From positions 6,726 to 19,475 of the forward strand of contig DMMW01000061.1 in the NCBI GenBank assembly GCA_003452965.1: 12,750 nt of DNA, written 5' to 3'. The notes under the pieces are model-generated. The model was not told the DNA's origin and did no database searches. It was given only the letters and a program-made list of their open reading frames with translations. The number at the start of each line of letters is the position of its first letter. The stretch's first letter is position 1. Position numbers and translations under genes: made by a program. The stretch is from Elusimicrobiota bacterium (GTDB lineage: Bacteria; Elusimicrobiota; UBA8919). Shown here in pieces: positions 1-6,823 of this stretch.

Positions 1-1542
1 GAAATAATAGATATTCCGGGAACCTATACACTTGAACCAACTTCTAAAGCTGAAGAAGTCGCCGTTGAAATGCTTAAAGAAGGGGATATTATAATAAATG
101 TTCTAGATTCAACTAATTTAGAAAGAAACCTTAATTTAACTTTGCAACTTTTGCTCCAAAAAAAACCTATTATATTAGTTCTTAACTTTTGGGACGAAAC
201 GAAACATACCGGAATAACAATTAATGCAAAGAAACTTGAAGAGATACTTCATATTCCTGTAATACCTACTTGTGCAATCACCGGAGAAGGACTTCTGGAA
301 ATTGTTTCAAATATTAATGAAGCTAAAATAAGCAATTTTGAATACGATACAAATGAAAGATGGCATATAATAGGTAATATAATTGAAGAAACACAAAAGG
401 TAACACATAAACATCATACTTTATTAGACAGGTTAAGTGATATTACAATAAAACCTGTCACAGGAATACCGTCCGCAATATTTATTCTTATTGCCGCATT
501 TGTAATAGTCAGGTTTATCGGCGAGGGCTTAATAAATTATCTTTTAGATCCTTTTTTTAATAAGTTTTACCTTCCGTATATAATAAAATTATATGATATT
601 ACACCTTCTTTATTTCTTAAAAATATTGTTTTTGGCAAAACATTGGTAGCAATGGAATCTTTTGGGGTACTTACAACAGGTATATATATTCCATTTGTAG
701 TAGTATTGCCATACATATTATCATTTTATATAGTTTTAAGTTTGCTTGAGGATCTTGGTTACTTGCCGCGATTAGCCGTGCTTTTAGATAGCACATTCCA
801 TCATTTTGGCCTGCATGGCTACTCTTCCATACCTATATTATTAGGCCTTGGTTGCAAAGTCCCCGCTCTTTTATCAATCAGAATTTTAGAAAATGAAAGG
901 GAAAAAATATTAACAACTATACTAATATTAATGAGTGCTCCATGTATGCCCCAGACAGCTATGATTATGTCATTAGGAGTTAAATATGGCTTAAAAGCTG
1001 TTATATTGATTTTTTTAATTATTATTTTAATTGCAATAATCACATCTTCTATATTAAATAAAATAATGAAAGGGGAAGTATCCGAACTTTTTGTCGAAAT
1101 ACCGCCTTATCGTATACCCAAATTTAATGTTCTTTCAAAAAAAGTATGGATAAGAATGAAAAATTTCTTTTCGGAGGCCGTACCTCTTATTATTTTAGGA
1201 GTTTTAATTATTAATATAATGGATATACTGCATATAACCGATTTTATTTCAAATAAAATTGGCGGATTTATTATCAACTTTATGGGACTTCCTGAAAAAA
1301 CCATATCTGTAATGCTATTGGGATTTCTAAGAAAAGATGTTTCTATTGCTATGCTGTCTCCTTTTTCTCTATCTACAAAACAATTCATAATAGCATGCAT
1401 TTTTATGGTTTTGTATCTTCCATGCATTGCATCCTTCTTTGTTTTAATAAAAGAAATGGGAATTAAATCTACTTTGAAAATCGTATCACTTATTCTTTTA
1501 ATTGCAATTTTTGCAGCAGCCTTATTAAATGCTGTATTGTAG
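1..1542 (+). CDS. feoB: Ferrous iron transporter FeoB, 5'-truncated by the window edge
   Basis: FeoB is the inner-membrane Fe(II) importer, with a cytoplasmic G-protein domain fused to a polytopic channel domain. The frame is open from base 1 (513 residues visible); the start codon and the G1 P-loop lie upstream. Visible in order: the G3 motif DIPGTY (visible residues 4-9), the G4-like NFWD (62-65), G5-like TCAITGEG (90-97), then the membrane domain from about residue 155. Family landmarks there include LLEDLGYLPR, the gate segment GLGCKVPALL, GFLRKD, and the final LYLPCIA. The canonical second gate motif SCSARLPVY is replaced by SAPCMPQTAM, which resembles a variant class I recall in other FeoBs. 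No C-terminal cytoplasmic extension is present, so the full protein is probably about 565-575 residues, a short FeoB. No feoA is visible. It ends 77 bases before the next gene. The identity is secure; only the N-terminus is missing. Confidence 0.95.
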   Translation, partial: EIIDIPGTYTLEPTSKAEEVAVEMLKEGDIIINVLDSTNLERNLNLTLQLLLQKKPIILVLNFWDETKHTGITINAKKLEEILHIPVIPTCAITGEGLLEIVSNINEAKISNFEYDTNERWHIIGNIIEETQKVTHKHHTLLDRLSDITIKPVTGIPSAIFILIAAFVIVRFIGEGLINYLLDPFFNKFYLPYIIKLYDITPSLFLKNIVFGKTLVAMESFGVLTTGIYIPFVVVLPYILSFYIVLSLLEDLGYLPRLAVLLDSTFHHFGLHGYSSIPILLGLGCKVPALLSIRILENEREKILTTILILMSAPCMPQTAMIMSLGVKYGLKAVILIFLIIILIAIITSSILNKIMKGEVSELFVEIPPYRIPKFNVLSKKVWIRMKNFFSEAVPLIILGVLIINIMDILHITDFISNKIGGFIINFMGLPEKTISVMLLGFLRKDVSIAMLSPFSLSTKQFIIACIFMVLYLPCIASFFVLIKEMGIKSTLKIVSLILLIAIFAAALLNAVL

Positions 1543-1610
1543 ATGTAAGTTAAAATAGAAATGAAGACGTAGTTTTAATTTTAACCTTAAACTTTTAAAT
1601 TACTATTTTT

Positions 1611-1615
1611 GGGGG
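1611..1615 (+). promoter_or_regulatory. Ribosome binding site of the HAMP protein gene
   Basis: A run of five G residues ends four bases before the ATG at 1620 in otherwise A/T-rich sequence. It can pair with the anti-Shine-Dalgarno CCUCC and supports the ATG at 1620. No convincing promoter was found in the 77-base gap, so co-transcription with feoB or an unrecognised promoter are both possible. Confidence 0.6.
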
Positions 1616-1619
1616 AAAA

Positions 1620-2207
1620 ATGGACAAGATTACTCCTGTAAGAAAAAAAATTCTTATTAACAAAAGATTTCAATTGAAATATGCGTTAATCATAGTGTGT
1701 ATATTACTTGCTATGGTTGCCTTATTTGAATGGGATTTCTATTATACTATGAAAACAATATTACCCAAAGCATTTGCAAAAGATATTATAAAAGAGGATA
1801 TTCTCTTTTTCCATATATTATTATTGGTAAAATCATTTATTTTTATGGTTCTGGTTGTTTTTATATCATTATTTTTTTCCCATAGAATAGCCGGACCCGC
1901 TTACAGAATACAAAAAGTATTGTCTACAATGATTGAAGAGGGTGACTTAACAAAACAATTCCATCTTAGAGAAAAAGATGAATTAAAGGAATTGGCAGAT
2001 GCACTGAATACAATGACATCAAACCTTAGGTTAAAGTTACTTTCTGACGAACAATTCCGTGAAAAAACGCGAACACAAATGACTGAAATGATGCAAATCC
2101 TCAAAGCTAAAGAGACATTAACAACGGAAGATAAAAAAAAATTAATATCAAAAGCTGAATCGCTTACTACTGATTCTTTATTTTCCCCTGTAAGTTTTAA
2201 AATATAG
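1620..2207 (+). CDS. Two-TM HAMP-domain protein without an output domain
   Basis: 195 residues. There is a basic N-terminus, a TM helix at about residues 20-37, a short extracytoplasmic loop of about 29 residues, a second TM at 66-86, then a HAMP domain at about 87-139. The HAMP begins with SHRIAGPAYR and contains the EEGDLT and EKDELKELADALNTM stretches typical of HAMP AS1/connector/AS2. The remaining 55 residues are polar and helical, with no methyl-accepting, kinase, GGDEF or other output domain. HAMP domains pass conformational signals across the membrane, so this protein may be a stand-alone transducer or adaptor for a partner. I recall similar short SHRIAGPxYR proteins in deltaproteobacterial genomes, but the function is not known to me. 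The start is supported by the G-run four bases upstream. It precedes the pilM promoter, so it need not belong to the pilus operon. Confidence 0.8.
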   Translation: MDKITPVRKKILINKRFQLKYALIIVCILLAMVALFEWDFYYTMKTILPKAFAKDIIKEDILFFHILLLVKSFIFMVLVVFISLFFSHRIAGPAYRIQKVLSTMIEEGDLTKQFHLREKDELKELADALNTMTSNLRLKLLSDEQFREKTRTQMTEMMQILKAKETLTTEDKKKLISKAESLTTDSLFSPVSFKI

Positions 2208-2288
2208 TTTTATCTAATATTATAAAATAATTGGCAACACTACTTTCTTTAATCTCAGACGAGTATTCTATTGATTTTTCAGTACCTT

Positions 2289-2321
2289 CAAAAAAAAAAA
2301 TTTAACTTAATAAAAAAGTGC
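2289..2321 (+). promoter_or_regulatory. A/T-rich UP-element-like region upstream of the pilM promoter
   Basis: Directly upstream of the -35 box lie an 11-base A run (2290-2300), then TTT, ACTTAAT and a six-base A run. Phased A/T tracts here resemble an UP element contacted by the RNA polymerase alpha C-terminal domain. The genome is A/T rich, so this is weaker evidence than the core promoter itself. Confidence 0.4.
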
Positions 2322-2350
2322 TTGACAATTTGTAAATAATTCTTTATAAT
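2322..2350 (+). promoter_or_regulatory. Perfect sigma-70 consensus promoter for the pilM operon
   Basis: TTGACA (2322-2327) and TATAAT (2345-2350) are both exact consensus hexamers, and they are separated by exactly 17 bases. The only intergenic gap large enough for a control region ahead of the pilus genes contains it. The expected transcription start, 6-9 bases after the -10 box, falls at 2357-2359, on or just before the pilM ATG at 2359. This predicts strong housekeeping expression and a leaderless, or nearly leaderless, transcript. Confidence 0.88.
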
Positions 2351-2358
2351 TTCCTCAT

Positions 2359-3522
2359 ATGCAAATCCCAACGCAATTAAGTAATATTACTGAAAAAATA
2401 AAAAGCGTAAAACTTCCGTTCGGCAAACCCAAGGAAGTTGTGGCTGTTGACATTGGAAATAACTCCGTAAAAATAGTTCAGCTAAAACATACCGCCGGCG
2501 AAAAATGGATTCTTGAAAAATATGCATCTTCAGCCGTAGCCAACTCTGACGGTTCAGAAATCACGCCACTCGAGAGAAAACAAATTGCCGTTAATGTCAT
2601 TAAGAAGCTGCTTGCAGAACAAAAGATTACTGCGAAAGACGCAGTAACATCTGTTTCCGGCAACTCAGTCATTGTAAGATATGTAAAATTCCCCAAACTT
2701 ACTCCCGAACAACTTTCAAAAACAATTCAATTTGAAGCAGAACCCTTTATTCCTTTCCCAATTCAGGACGTGAATATCAGCTTTCAAATATTAGGTGATG
2801 TAACAGAAGACGGCTCCCAGAAGATGGAAACGATTCTAGTTGCAGCAAAAAAAGAGGTAATTCAAAATAAATTAGATATATTAATAGAAGCAGGTTTAAT
2901 ACCTGTAGTAGTTGATGTCGATTCATTTGCATTAGAAAATGCGATATCCATAAATGCAACCGAAGAAGAAATAAAGCAGGTATACCTATTAATAAACTGC
3001 GGTATGTCTACAACCAATATTAGTATTGTTGAAGACGGTACATCTAGAGTAGTCAGAGACGTATTTACGGCTTCTTCAAGTTTCACAAAAATAATTCAAA
3101 GAAATTTACAGATTGACTTCAAACAATCGGAAGAAAAAAAGTTTAAGTATGGTATTCTCGTAACACCCGAACAGAAAGAAGAAGCACTTGCTAAGGGAAA
3201 TGATGAAGCATTGCAAATTTCCACAATTTTAATATCCGCTGTAAAAGAGTTGGTTGCCGAATGTCAAAGATCTATTGATTTTTATCAAACTCAATCCGCA
3301 TCCGAAAAACCTGTTAATAAGATATATTTATGTGGGGGTGGCGCTTTATTAAAAGGACTTGATAAATATATTGAATCACAGCTGCATTTACCGGTTGATA
3401 TATTAAATCCTTTTGCCAAATTAACCGATAAAGTAGGATTATCTGAAGAAGAAATAAGAAAATTCTCCCAGTATGCGGTTGCTGTCGGTCTTGCAACAAG
3501 AAAAAGAGGGGATACGAAATAA
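2359..3522 (+). CDS. pilM: Type IV pilus assembly ATPase-like protein PilM
   Basis: 387 residues, typical PilM length. PilM is a cytoplasmic actin/FtsA-like protein that binds the N-terminal tail of PilN and nucleates the inner-membrane alignment complex. Visible motifs are phosphate-1 VVAVDIGNNSVKIVQL (27-42), the KFPKLTPEQL and FEAEPFIPFP segments of the 1C-like domain (110-134), phosphate-2 LINCGMSTTNISIV (211-224), and the adenosine motif IYLCGGGALLKGL (322-334). In phosphate-2 the usual Asp is Asn213. About 25 residues precede the first beta strand, longer than in many PilMs. No Shine-Dalgarno is present before ATG 2359, but the promoter places the mRNA start there, which fits a leaderless start. 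The only alternative, GTG at 2440, would cut into phosphate-1. It is the first gene of a tight pilMNOPQ operon. Confidence 0.97.
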   Translation: MQIPTQLSNITEKIKSVKLPFGKPKEVVAVDIGNNSVKIVQLKHTAGEKWILEKYASSAVANSDGSEITPLERKQIAVNVIKKLLAEQKITAKDAVTSVSGNSVIVRYVKFPKLTPEQLSKTIQFEAEPFIPFPIQDVNISFQILGDVTEDGSQKMETILVAAKKEVIQNKLDILIEAGLIPVVVDVDSFALENAISINATEEEIKQVYLLINCGMSTTNISIVEDGTSRVVRDVFTASSSFTKIIQRNLQIDFKQSEEKKFKYGILVTPEQKEEALAKGNDEALQISTILISAVKELVAECQRSIDFYQTQSASEKPVNKIYLCGGGALLKGLDKYIESQLHLPVDILNPFAKLTDKVGLSEEEIRKFSQYAVAVGLATRKRGDTK

Positions 3523-3528
3523 AATATT

Positions 3529-4092
3529 ATGACGAAAATAAATCTTATTCCTAAGGAATCTATAATAAAAGAAAGTCATCCTGAGGTAGCTGCTCTTATA
3601 GTGGCTGTATTTGCATTTATAGTTCTTATTCTTGGATATACATATATATCTAAGGTTACCAAACGTGCCGCAATTAAAAAAGAAATTATATATGTTGATA
3701 ATGAGTTAGCAAAGCTGCAAACAGTAATTGATCAGATTGCACGTATCAAAGCTCAAAAAGACGCTCTTAATGCAAAAAAATCGGCTTTAGAGGCACTAAA
3801 CAAATCACGTTTAGTATATCCCATATTTATGGAAGATTTGGTTAAAATATTACCTCCCGGAATGTGGCTTTTGAATCTTAACACCAAATCAGATCCTGCA
3901 AATACACAGGTCAACTTTAATGCTTCGGCATATGATAATTATATAATAGCCGATTTACTACAAGCATTGGAAAATTCAGATAGGTTTCATAGTCCGGAAA
4001 TAAGCGGAATCACAACATCGGTTTCAGCCGACAGAGGCACAATAAAACAGTTTGCGATAACCGTCAATTACAGAAATCAGGAATGGAAATAA
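3529..4092 (+). CDS. pilN: Type IV pilus inner-membrane assembly protein PilN
   Basis: 187 residues, normal for PilN. It begins with MTKINLIPKE, the short cytoplasmic INLLP-type motif that docks into PilM. A single TM helix follows at about 20-41, a coiled coil at about 43-94, and a periplasmic ferredoxin-like domain from about 98, with PPGMWLLNL (109-117) matching the PilN family hallmark. It heterodimerises with PilO to link PilM with PilP and PilQ. The start is fixed by the conserved N-terminal motif. The gap to pilM is six bases, all A or T, and there is no Shine-Dalgarno at normal spacing. An AGAGGGG lies 17 bases upstream, too far for standard use, so translational coupling to pilM is likely. 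Confidence 0.95.
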   Translation: MTKINLIPKESIIKESHPEVAALIVAVFAFIVLILGYTYISKVTKRAAIKKEIIYVDNELAKLQTVIDQIARIKAQKDALNAKKSALEALNKSRLVYPIFMEDLVKILPPGMWLLNLNTKSDPANTQVNFNASAYDNYIIADLLQALENSDRFHSPEISGITTSVSADRGTIKQFAITVNYRNQEWK

Positions 4093-4098
4093 GATAAT

Positions 4099-4641
4099 AT
4101 GAAAAAGTTAACCAACCAGGAAAAAGGTGTTTTAATAGTTATTGCCGTTGTTGGAATATGGGCATACTGGAAATATCTTTATACACCAATAACGGGTGAA
4201 ATCAACAAACTGCAAGTCGAACTTTCTCAAAAACAGGCCAAGCTTGATGCAACCCGAATAGCAGCAGAAGAACTTGAAGTTTTACAGGCAGAGTTAAAAA
4301 TAATAGAGATTGAAGCGCGTGAAATGGAAAAAAAGTTGCCTAAATCCAAGGATTTACCTAAGCTAATCCGAGATATCACGAGAGCAATGGAGCGACATAG
4401 AATATCTGTCCAAACTTTTACTCCTACGAAAGAAGTGCTAAAAACGTATTATTCCGAAATACCTATAACTATGCTTGCAACATGTAATTATCATAATCTT
4501 GCCAATTTTATTGCTGATGTGGGACAATTTGAAAGAGTAATAAATACATTTGATGTTACAATGACGCCAAAAGCAGCGACAAAAGAATCACCGGATACAA
4601 TAACTACAAATTTTAGACTTATGACATATATGGCAAAATAA
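4099..4641 (+). CDS. pilO: Type IV pilus inner-membrane assembly protein PilO
   Basis: 180 residues. It has a short cytoplasmic N-terminus, one TM helix (about 10-28), a long coiled coil (about 33-81) and a periplasmic ferredoxin-like domain (about 84-179). The stretches LPKLIRDIT (86-94), SEIPITMLATCNYHNLANFI (119-138) and VGQFERVINTFDV (141-153) match the PilO pattern of SEIPI, YH-LA-FI and RV. PilO partners PilN in the inner-membrane ring and contacts PilP. The gene starts six bases after pilN with no Shine-Dalgarno at normal spacing, so coupling is likely. A type II secretion GspM alternative is disfavoured by the flanking pilM and AMIN-containing pilQ. Confidence 0.93.
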   Translation: MKKLTNQEKGVLIVIAVVGIWAYWKYLYTPITGEINKLQVELSQKQAKLDATRIAAEELEVLQAELKIIEIEAREMEKKLPKSKDLPKLIRDITRAMERHRISVQTFTPTKEVLKTYYSEIPITMLATCNYHNLANFIADVGQFERVINTFDVTMTPKAATKESPDTITTNFRLMTYMAK

Positions 4642-4645
4642 TATT

Positions 4646-5161
4646 ATGAATAAAAATAAAATAACACTATTGTTAATAATTTCATTTGCAATATCGGGAA
4701 TGCTTTATTTAGGTTGCGGTAAGAAATCCAAAGCACAAAATCAACAAGAAGTTACAACACCAAGGCCTAAACCAACAATACCCGAATATGTACCGCCATT
4801 ACCACCTAAGAAGTATGTATATAAAGGAACTGCTTACCGTGATCCGTTATTACCGGGCGGCGGTGGAATGGCATATTCGGCTCTAACCACATCTGGCGAC
4901 GGGGCAGAAACGTTTACGAGCGAAAAATTGGCAACCCTACAATTAAAAGGAATATTTAAGGATAAATCAACCAATGCAGCGATTATAGGCGATACATCGG
5001 GAGGCTCTTATATACTAAAAAACGGCAAGATATATAATAGAAGAAACAAAATAGTCATTGGAGTATCCGGTGTTATCAGCAAAAAATCAGTTACTCTTAT
5101 TTGTGATGATATTAAAATAGAATTAACCATGAAAAAAACTGGGGAGGAAAAAGAAAAATGA
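4646..5161 (+). CDS. pilP: Type IV pilus periplasmic protein PilP (putative lipoprotein)
   Basis: 171 residues, the usual PilP size. A hydrophobic N-terminal segment (about 6-23) ends in LGC, with Cys24 as candidate lipidation site. The lipobox is atypical: Tyr at -3 and Leu at -2. A proline-rich flexible linker (about 39-56) is followed by KYVYKGTAYRDPLLPGGGG (56-74), corresponding to the PilP xxRDPF motif, and by the beta-sandwich domain (about 95-163) with LKGIF, AAIIG and YILKNGKIY. PilP bridges PilN/PilO to the N0/N1 domains of the PilQ secretin. The start lies four bases after the pilO stop with no Shine-Dalgarno; its TGA overlaps the pilQ ATG. Identity rests on motif plus position between pilO and pilQ. 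Confidence 0.88.
   Translation: MNKNKITLLLIISFAISGMLYLGCGKKSKAQNQQEVTTPRPKPTIPEYVPPLPPKKYVYKGTAYRDPLLPGGGGMAYSALTTSGDGAETFTSEKLATLQLKGIFKDKSTNAAIIGDTSGGSYILKNGKIYNRRNKIVIGVSGVISKKSVTLICDDIKIELTMKKTGEEKEK
5143..5147 (+). promoter_or_regulatory. Ribosome binding site of pilQ, inside the 3' end of pilP
   Basis: GGAGG, within GGGGAGG at 5141-5147, lies 10 bases before the pilQ ATG at 5158. It is one of the few strong Shine-Dalgarno sites of the operon and gives the secretin its own initiation signal in addition to coupling through the ATGA overlap. Confidence 0.75.
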
Positions 5162-6810
5162 AAATCAAACTATCCGAAATACCTAAAAAAGTTAGTGTCT
5201 TTCTAACAACACTGTTAATACTGATAGCATTAACGGTGTGTGCAGTAGCGTCGCAGTTAACTGATATAACGACAAAAGCAGAAACCGACAAAGATGTAAT
5301 TTCAATTTCTCTTACTTCAAGAACAAAGTTTAAAATTTACAGAATTAAGGAACCAAATCGTATTATTGTGGAACTCTTGGATTGTGAATTTGCTTCGGAA
5401 AAAAAGGACTTGGATGTAAACTCGCAATTTATTAAATCCATCCGGGGCGGACAATATACCGAAAAACCCAGTAAAAAAGCAAGGGTAATTATTGATTTAA
5501 TCAAGCAGGCAAAATACATGGCAAAAACCAGTTTGAACGGAATGACTGTAGAACTTATGACAAAACTACCAACAAAACAAACGAGTGCCTCTACAGGTCA
5601 AAAATCTCCAAGTGAAGCAAAGCCGGTTGCAAAGAAAATCAGACATGGAGAACTACCAAGAGACATCGTAACGCTTGATTTCAACAATGCAGACATAAAG
5701 GATGTATTTCAGATACTTGCAATAAAAACCGGTATGAATATAATTTATAGTGACGATGTAACAGGCAGTCTGACAATACATTTAGAAGACGTTCCTTTTA
5801 ACGAAGCAATGAATCTTATACTCCAAATGCAGGGATTGGTTCTTCAACAAGTAGGAACTAACATAATTCGTATTATGACACCTGTGACTTTGGCAAAAGA
5901 ACGTTCAGATGCCATTCAAGTTTCAAAGGTTATTAGACTAAACTACTCAAAAGCAGCTGAAATAAGCGGTAAAATTTCATCTATTATGGCTGCTGAAGGT
6001 CAAAAAATAAGCCTTCAAACGGACGAAAGAACCAATAGTTTAATAGTAACATCTACTCCGGAAGGTCTTCTTGCTACAACAAATTTAATCAACAAATTAG
6101 ACGTAAAACCTGAACAGGTGGTCATTGAAGCGAAAATCGTAGAAATATCAATAGGTGATACCAAAGATATCGGTATTGACTGGACACTAACAAGAGACAT
6201 TATGAATAATTCTAATGCAAGAATTACAGAAACTGCCCAATCACAAACACCAGCGCAGTCTCAGATTGGTTCTTTCACTTTCGGGTATCTCCGCAGCGAC
6301 ATAGAATTAACGGCGCGACTTGCTGCAGCACAATCCAAAGGACGTGCAAAGATTCTATCCCAACCAAGAATAGCCACATTAAACAATATGCAGGCAAAAA
6401 TCGTGGTTGGTGGCCAAATACCGTACACACAGACAGCCATTGCAGCTGGCGGAGTAGCTACAACATCAACAGCCTTCATGACTGTTGGAATTCAGCTGGA
6501 AGTTACACCGACAATTAACGTTGATGGGCGAATAACAATGGTTATTAAACCGAATGTTTCTAACGTAACAAGAATATCCGCTATAGGACCGGAAACAAGC
6601 ACTAAAGAAGCTTCTACTACCGTACTTGTAAAAAATGGTGAGACCATTGTAATCGGCGGTTTAATAACAAACAATGAAAGAAAAGACGCATCACAGATAC
6701 CTCTGCTCGGTGATGTTCCTGTATTAGGTCAATTCTTTAAGAGCTACAGAGACGATAAACAAAACACTGAATTGATTATTTTTGTAACTCCTTATATAAT
6801 GAAAGACTAA
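5158..6810 (+). CDS. pilQ: Type IV pilus outer-membrane secretin PilQ
   Basis: 550 residues, shorter than the roughly 700-residue PilQs with two or more AMIN domains. Domains in order: signal peptide with cleavage near AVA-S (31/32), a single AMIN domain (about 38-136), a low-complexity linker (140-165), an STN/N0 domain (about 168-242), a Secretin_N/N1 domain (about 255-316), and the C-terminal secretin pore domain (about 318-550). Pore landmarks are PRIATLNNMQAKIVVGGQIP (403-422) and NGETIVIGGL (493-502), followed by PLLGDVPVLGQFF and FVTPYIMKD at the end. The multimeric ring is the outer-membrane exit channel for the pilus; AMIN domains bind peptidoglycan and distinguish T4P from type II secretins. 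It overlaps pilP by four bases (ATGA) and has a good GGAGG. Very secure assignment. Confidence 0.98.
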   Translation: MKIKLSEIPKKVSVFLTTLLILIALTVCAVASQLTDITTKAETDKDVISISLTSRTKFKIYRIKEPNRIIVELLDCEFASEKKDLDVNSQFIKSIRGGQYTEKPSKKARVIIDLIKQAKYMAKTSLNGMTVELMTKLPTKQTSASTGQKSPSEAKPVAKKIRHGELPRDIVTLDFNNADIKDVFQILAIKTGMNIIYSDDVTGSLTIHLEDVPFNEAMNLILQMQGLVLQQVGTNIIRIMTPVTLAKERSDAIQVSKVIRLNYSKAAEISGKISSIMAAEGQKISLQTDERTNSLIVTSTPEGLLATTNLINKLDVKPEQVVIEAKIVEISIGDTKDIGIDWTLTRDIMNNSNARITETAQSQTPAQSQIGSFTFGYLRSDIELTARLAAAQSKGRAKILSQPRIATLNNMQAKIVVGGQIPYTQTAIAAGGVATTSTAFMTVGIQLEVTPTINVDGRITMVIKPNVSNVTRISAIGPETSTKEASTTVLVKNGETIVIGGLITNNERKDASQIPLLGDVPVLGQFFKSYRDDKQNTELIIFVTPYIMKD

Positions 6811-6813
6811 CTC

Positions 6814-6819
6814 AGGAGG
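6814..6819 (+). promoter_or_regulatory. Strong ribosome binding site of the beta-barrel protein gene
   Basis: AGGAGG ends four bases before the ATG at 6824. It is the strongest Shine-Dalgarno in the window and contrasts with the SD-poor junctions upstream, suggesting this protein is made in relatively high amount from the operon mRNA. Confidence 0.8.
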
Positions 6820-6823
6820 AAAT

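Noticed and set aside
1107..1427. 106-residue minus-strand open frame inside feoB
   Set aside because: It is antisense to conserved FeoB membrane segments and shows no domain or initiation signal.
1549..1585. Inverted repeat GTTAAAAT / ATTTTAAC with a 21-base loop after feoB
   Set aside because: The stem is only eight A/T-rich pairs with a long loop and no following U-tract, so it is not a convincing terminator or operator in DNA of this composition.
2440..2442. GTG as alternative pilM start, with AAGGA four bases upstream
   Set aside because: Starting here would remove the first residues of the phosphate-1 strand and leave an 80-base leader coding an open, conserved-looking N-terminus; ATG 2359 fits the promoter better.
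2359..6810. Type II secretion system (GspL/M/C/D) instead of type IV pilus
   Set aside because: PilM stands alone with an intact actin-like fold, PilN has the INLIP docking motif, and the secretin carries an AMIN domain; all point to T4P rather than T2SS.
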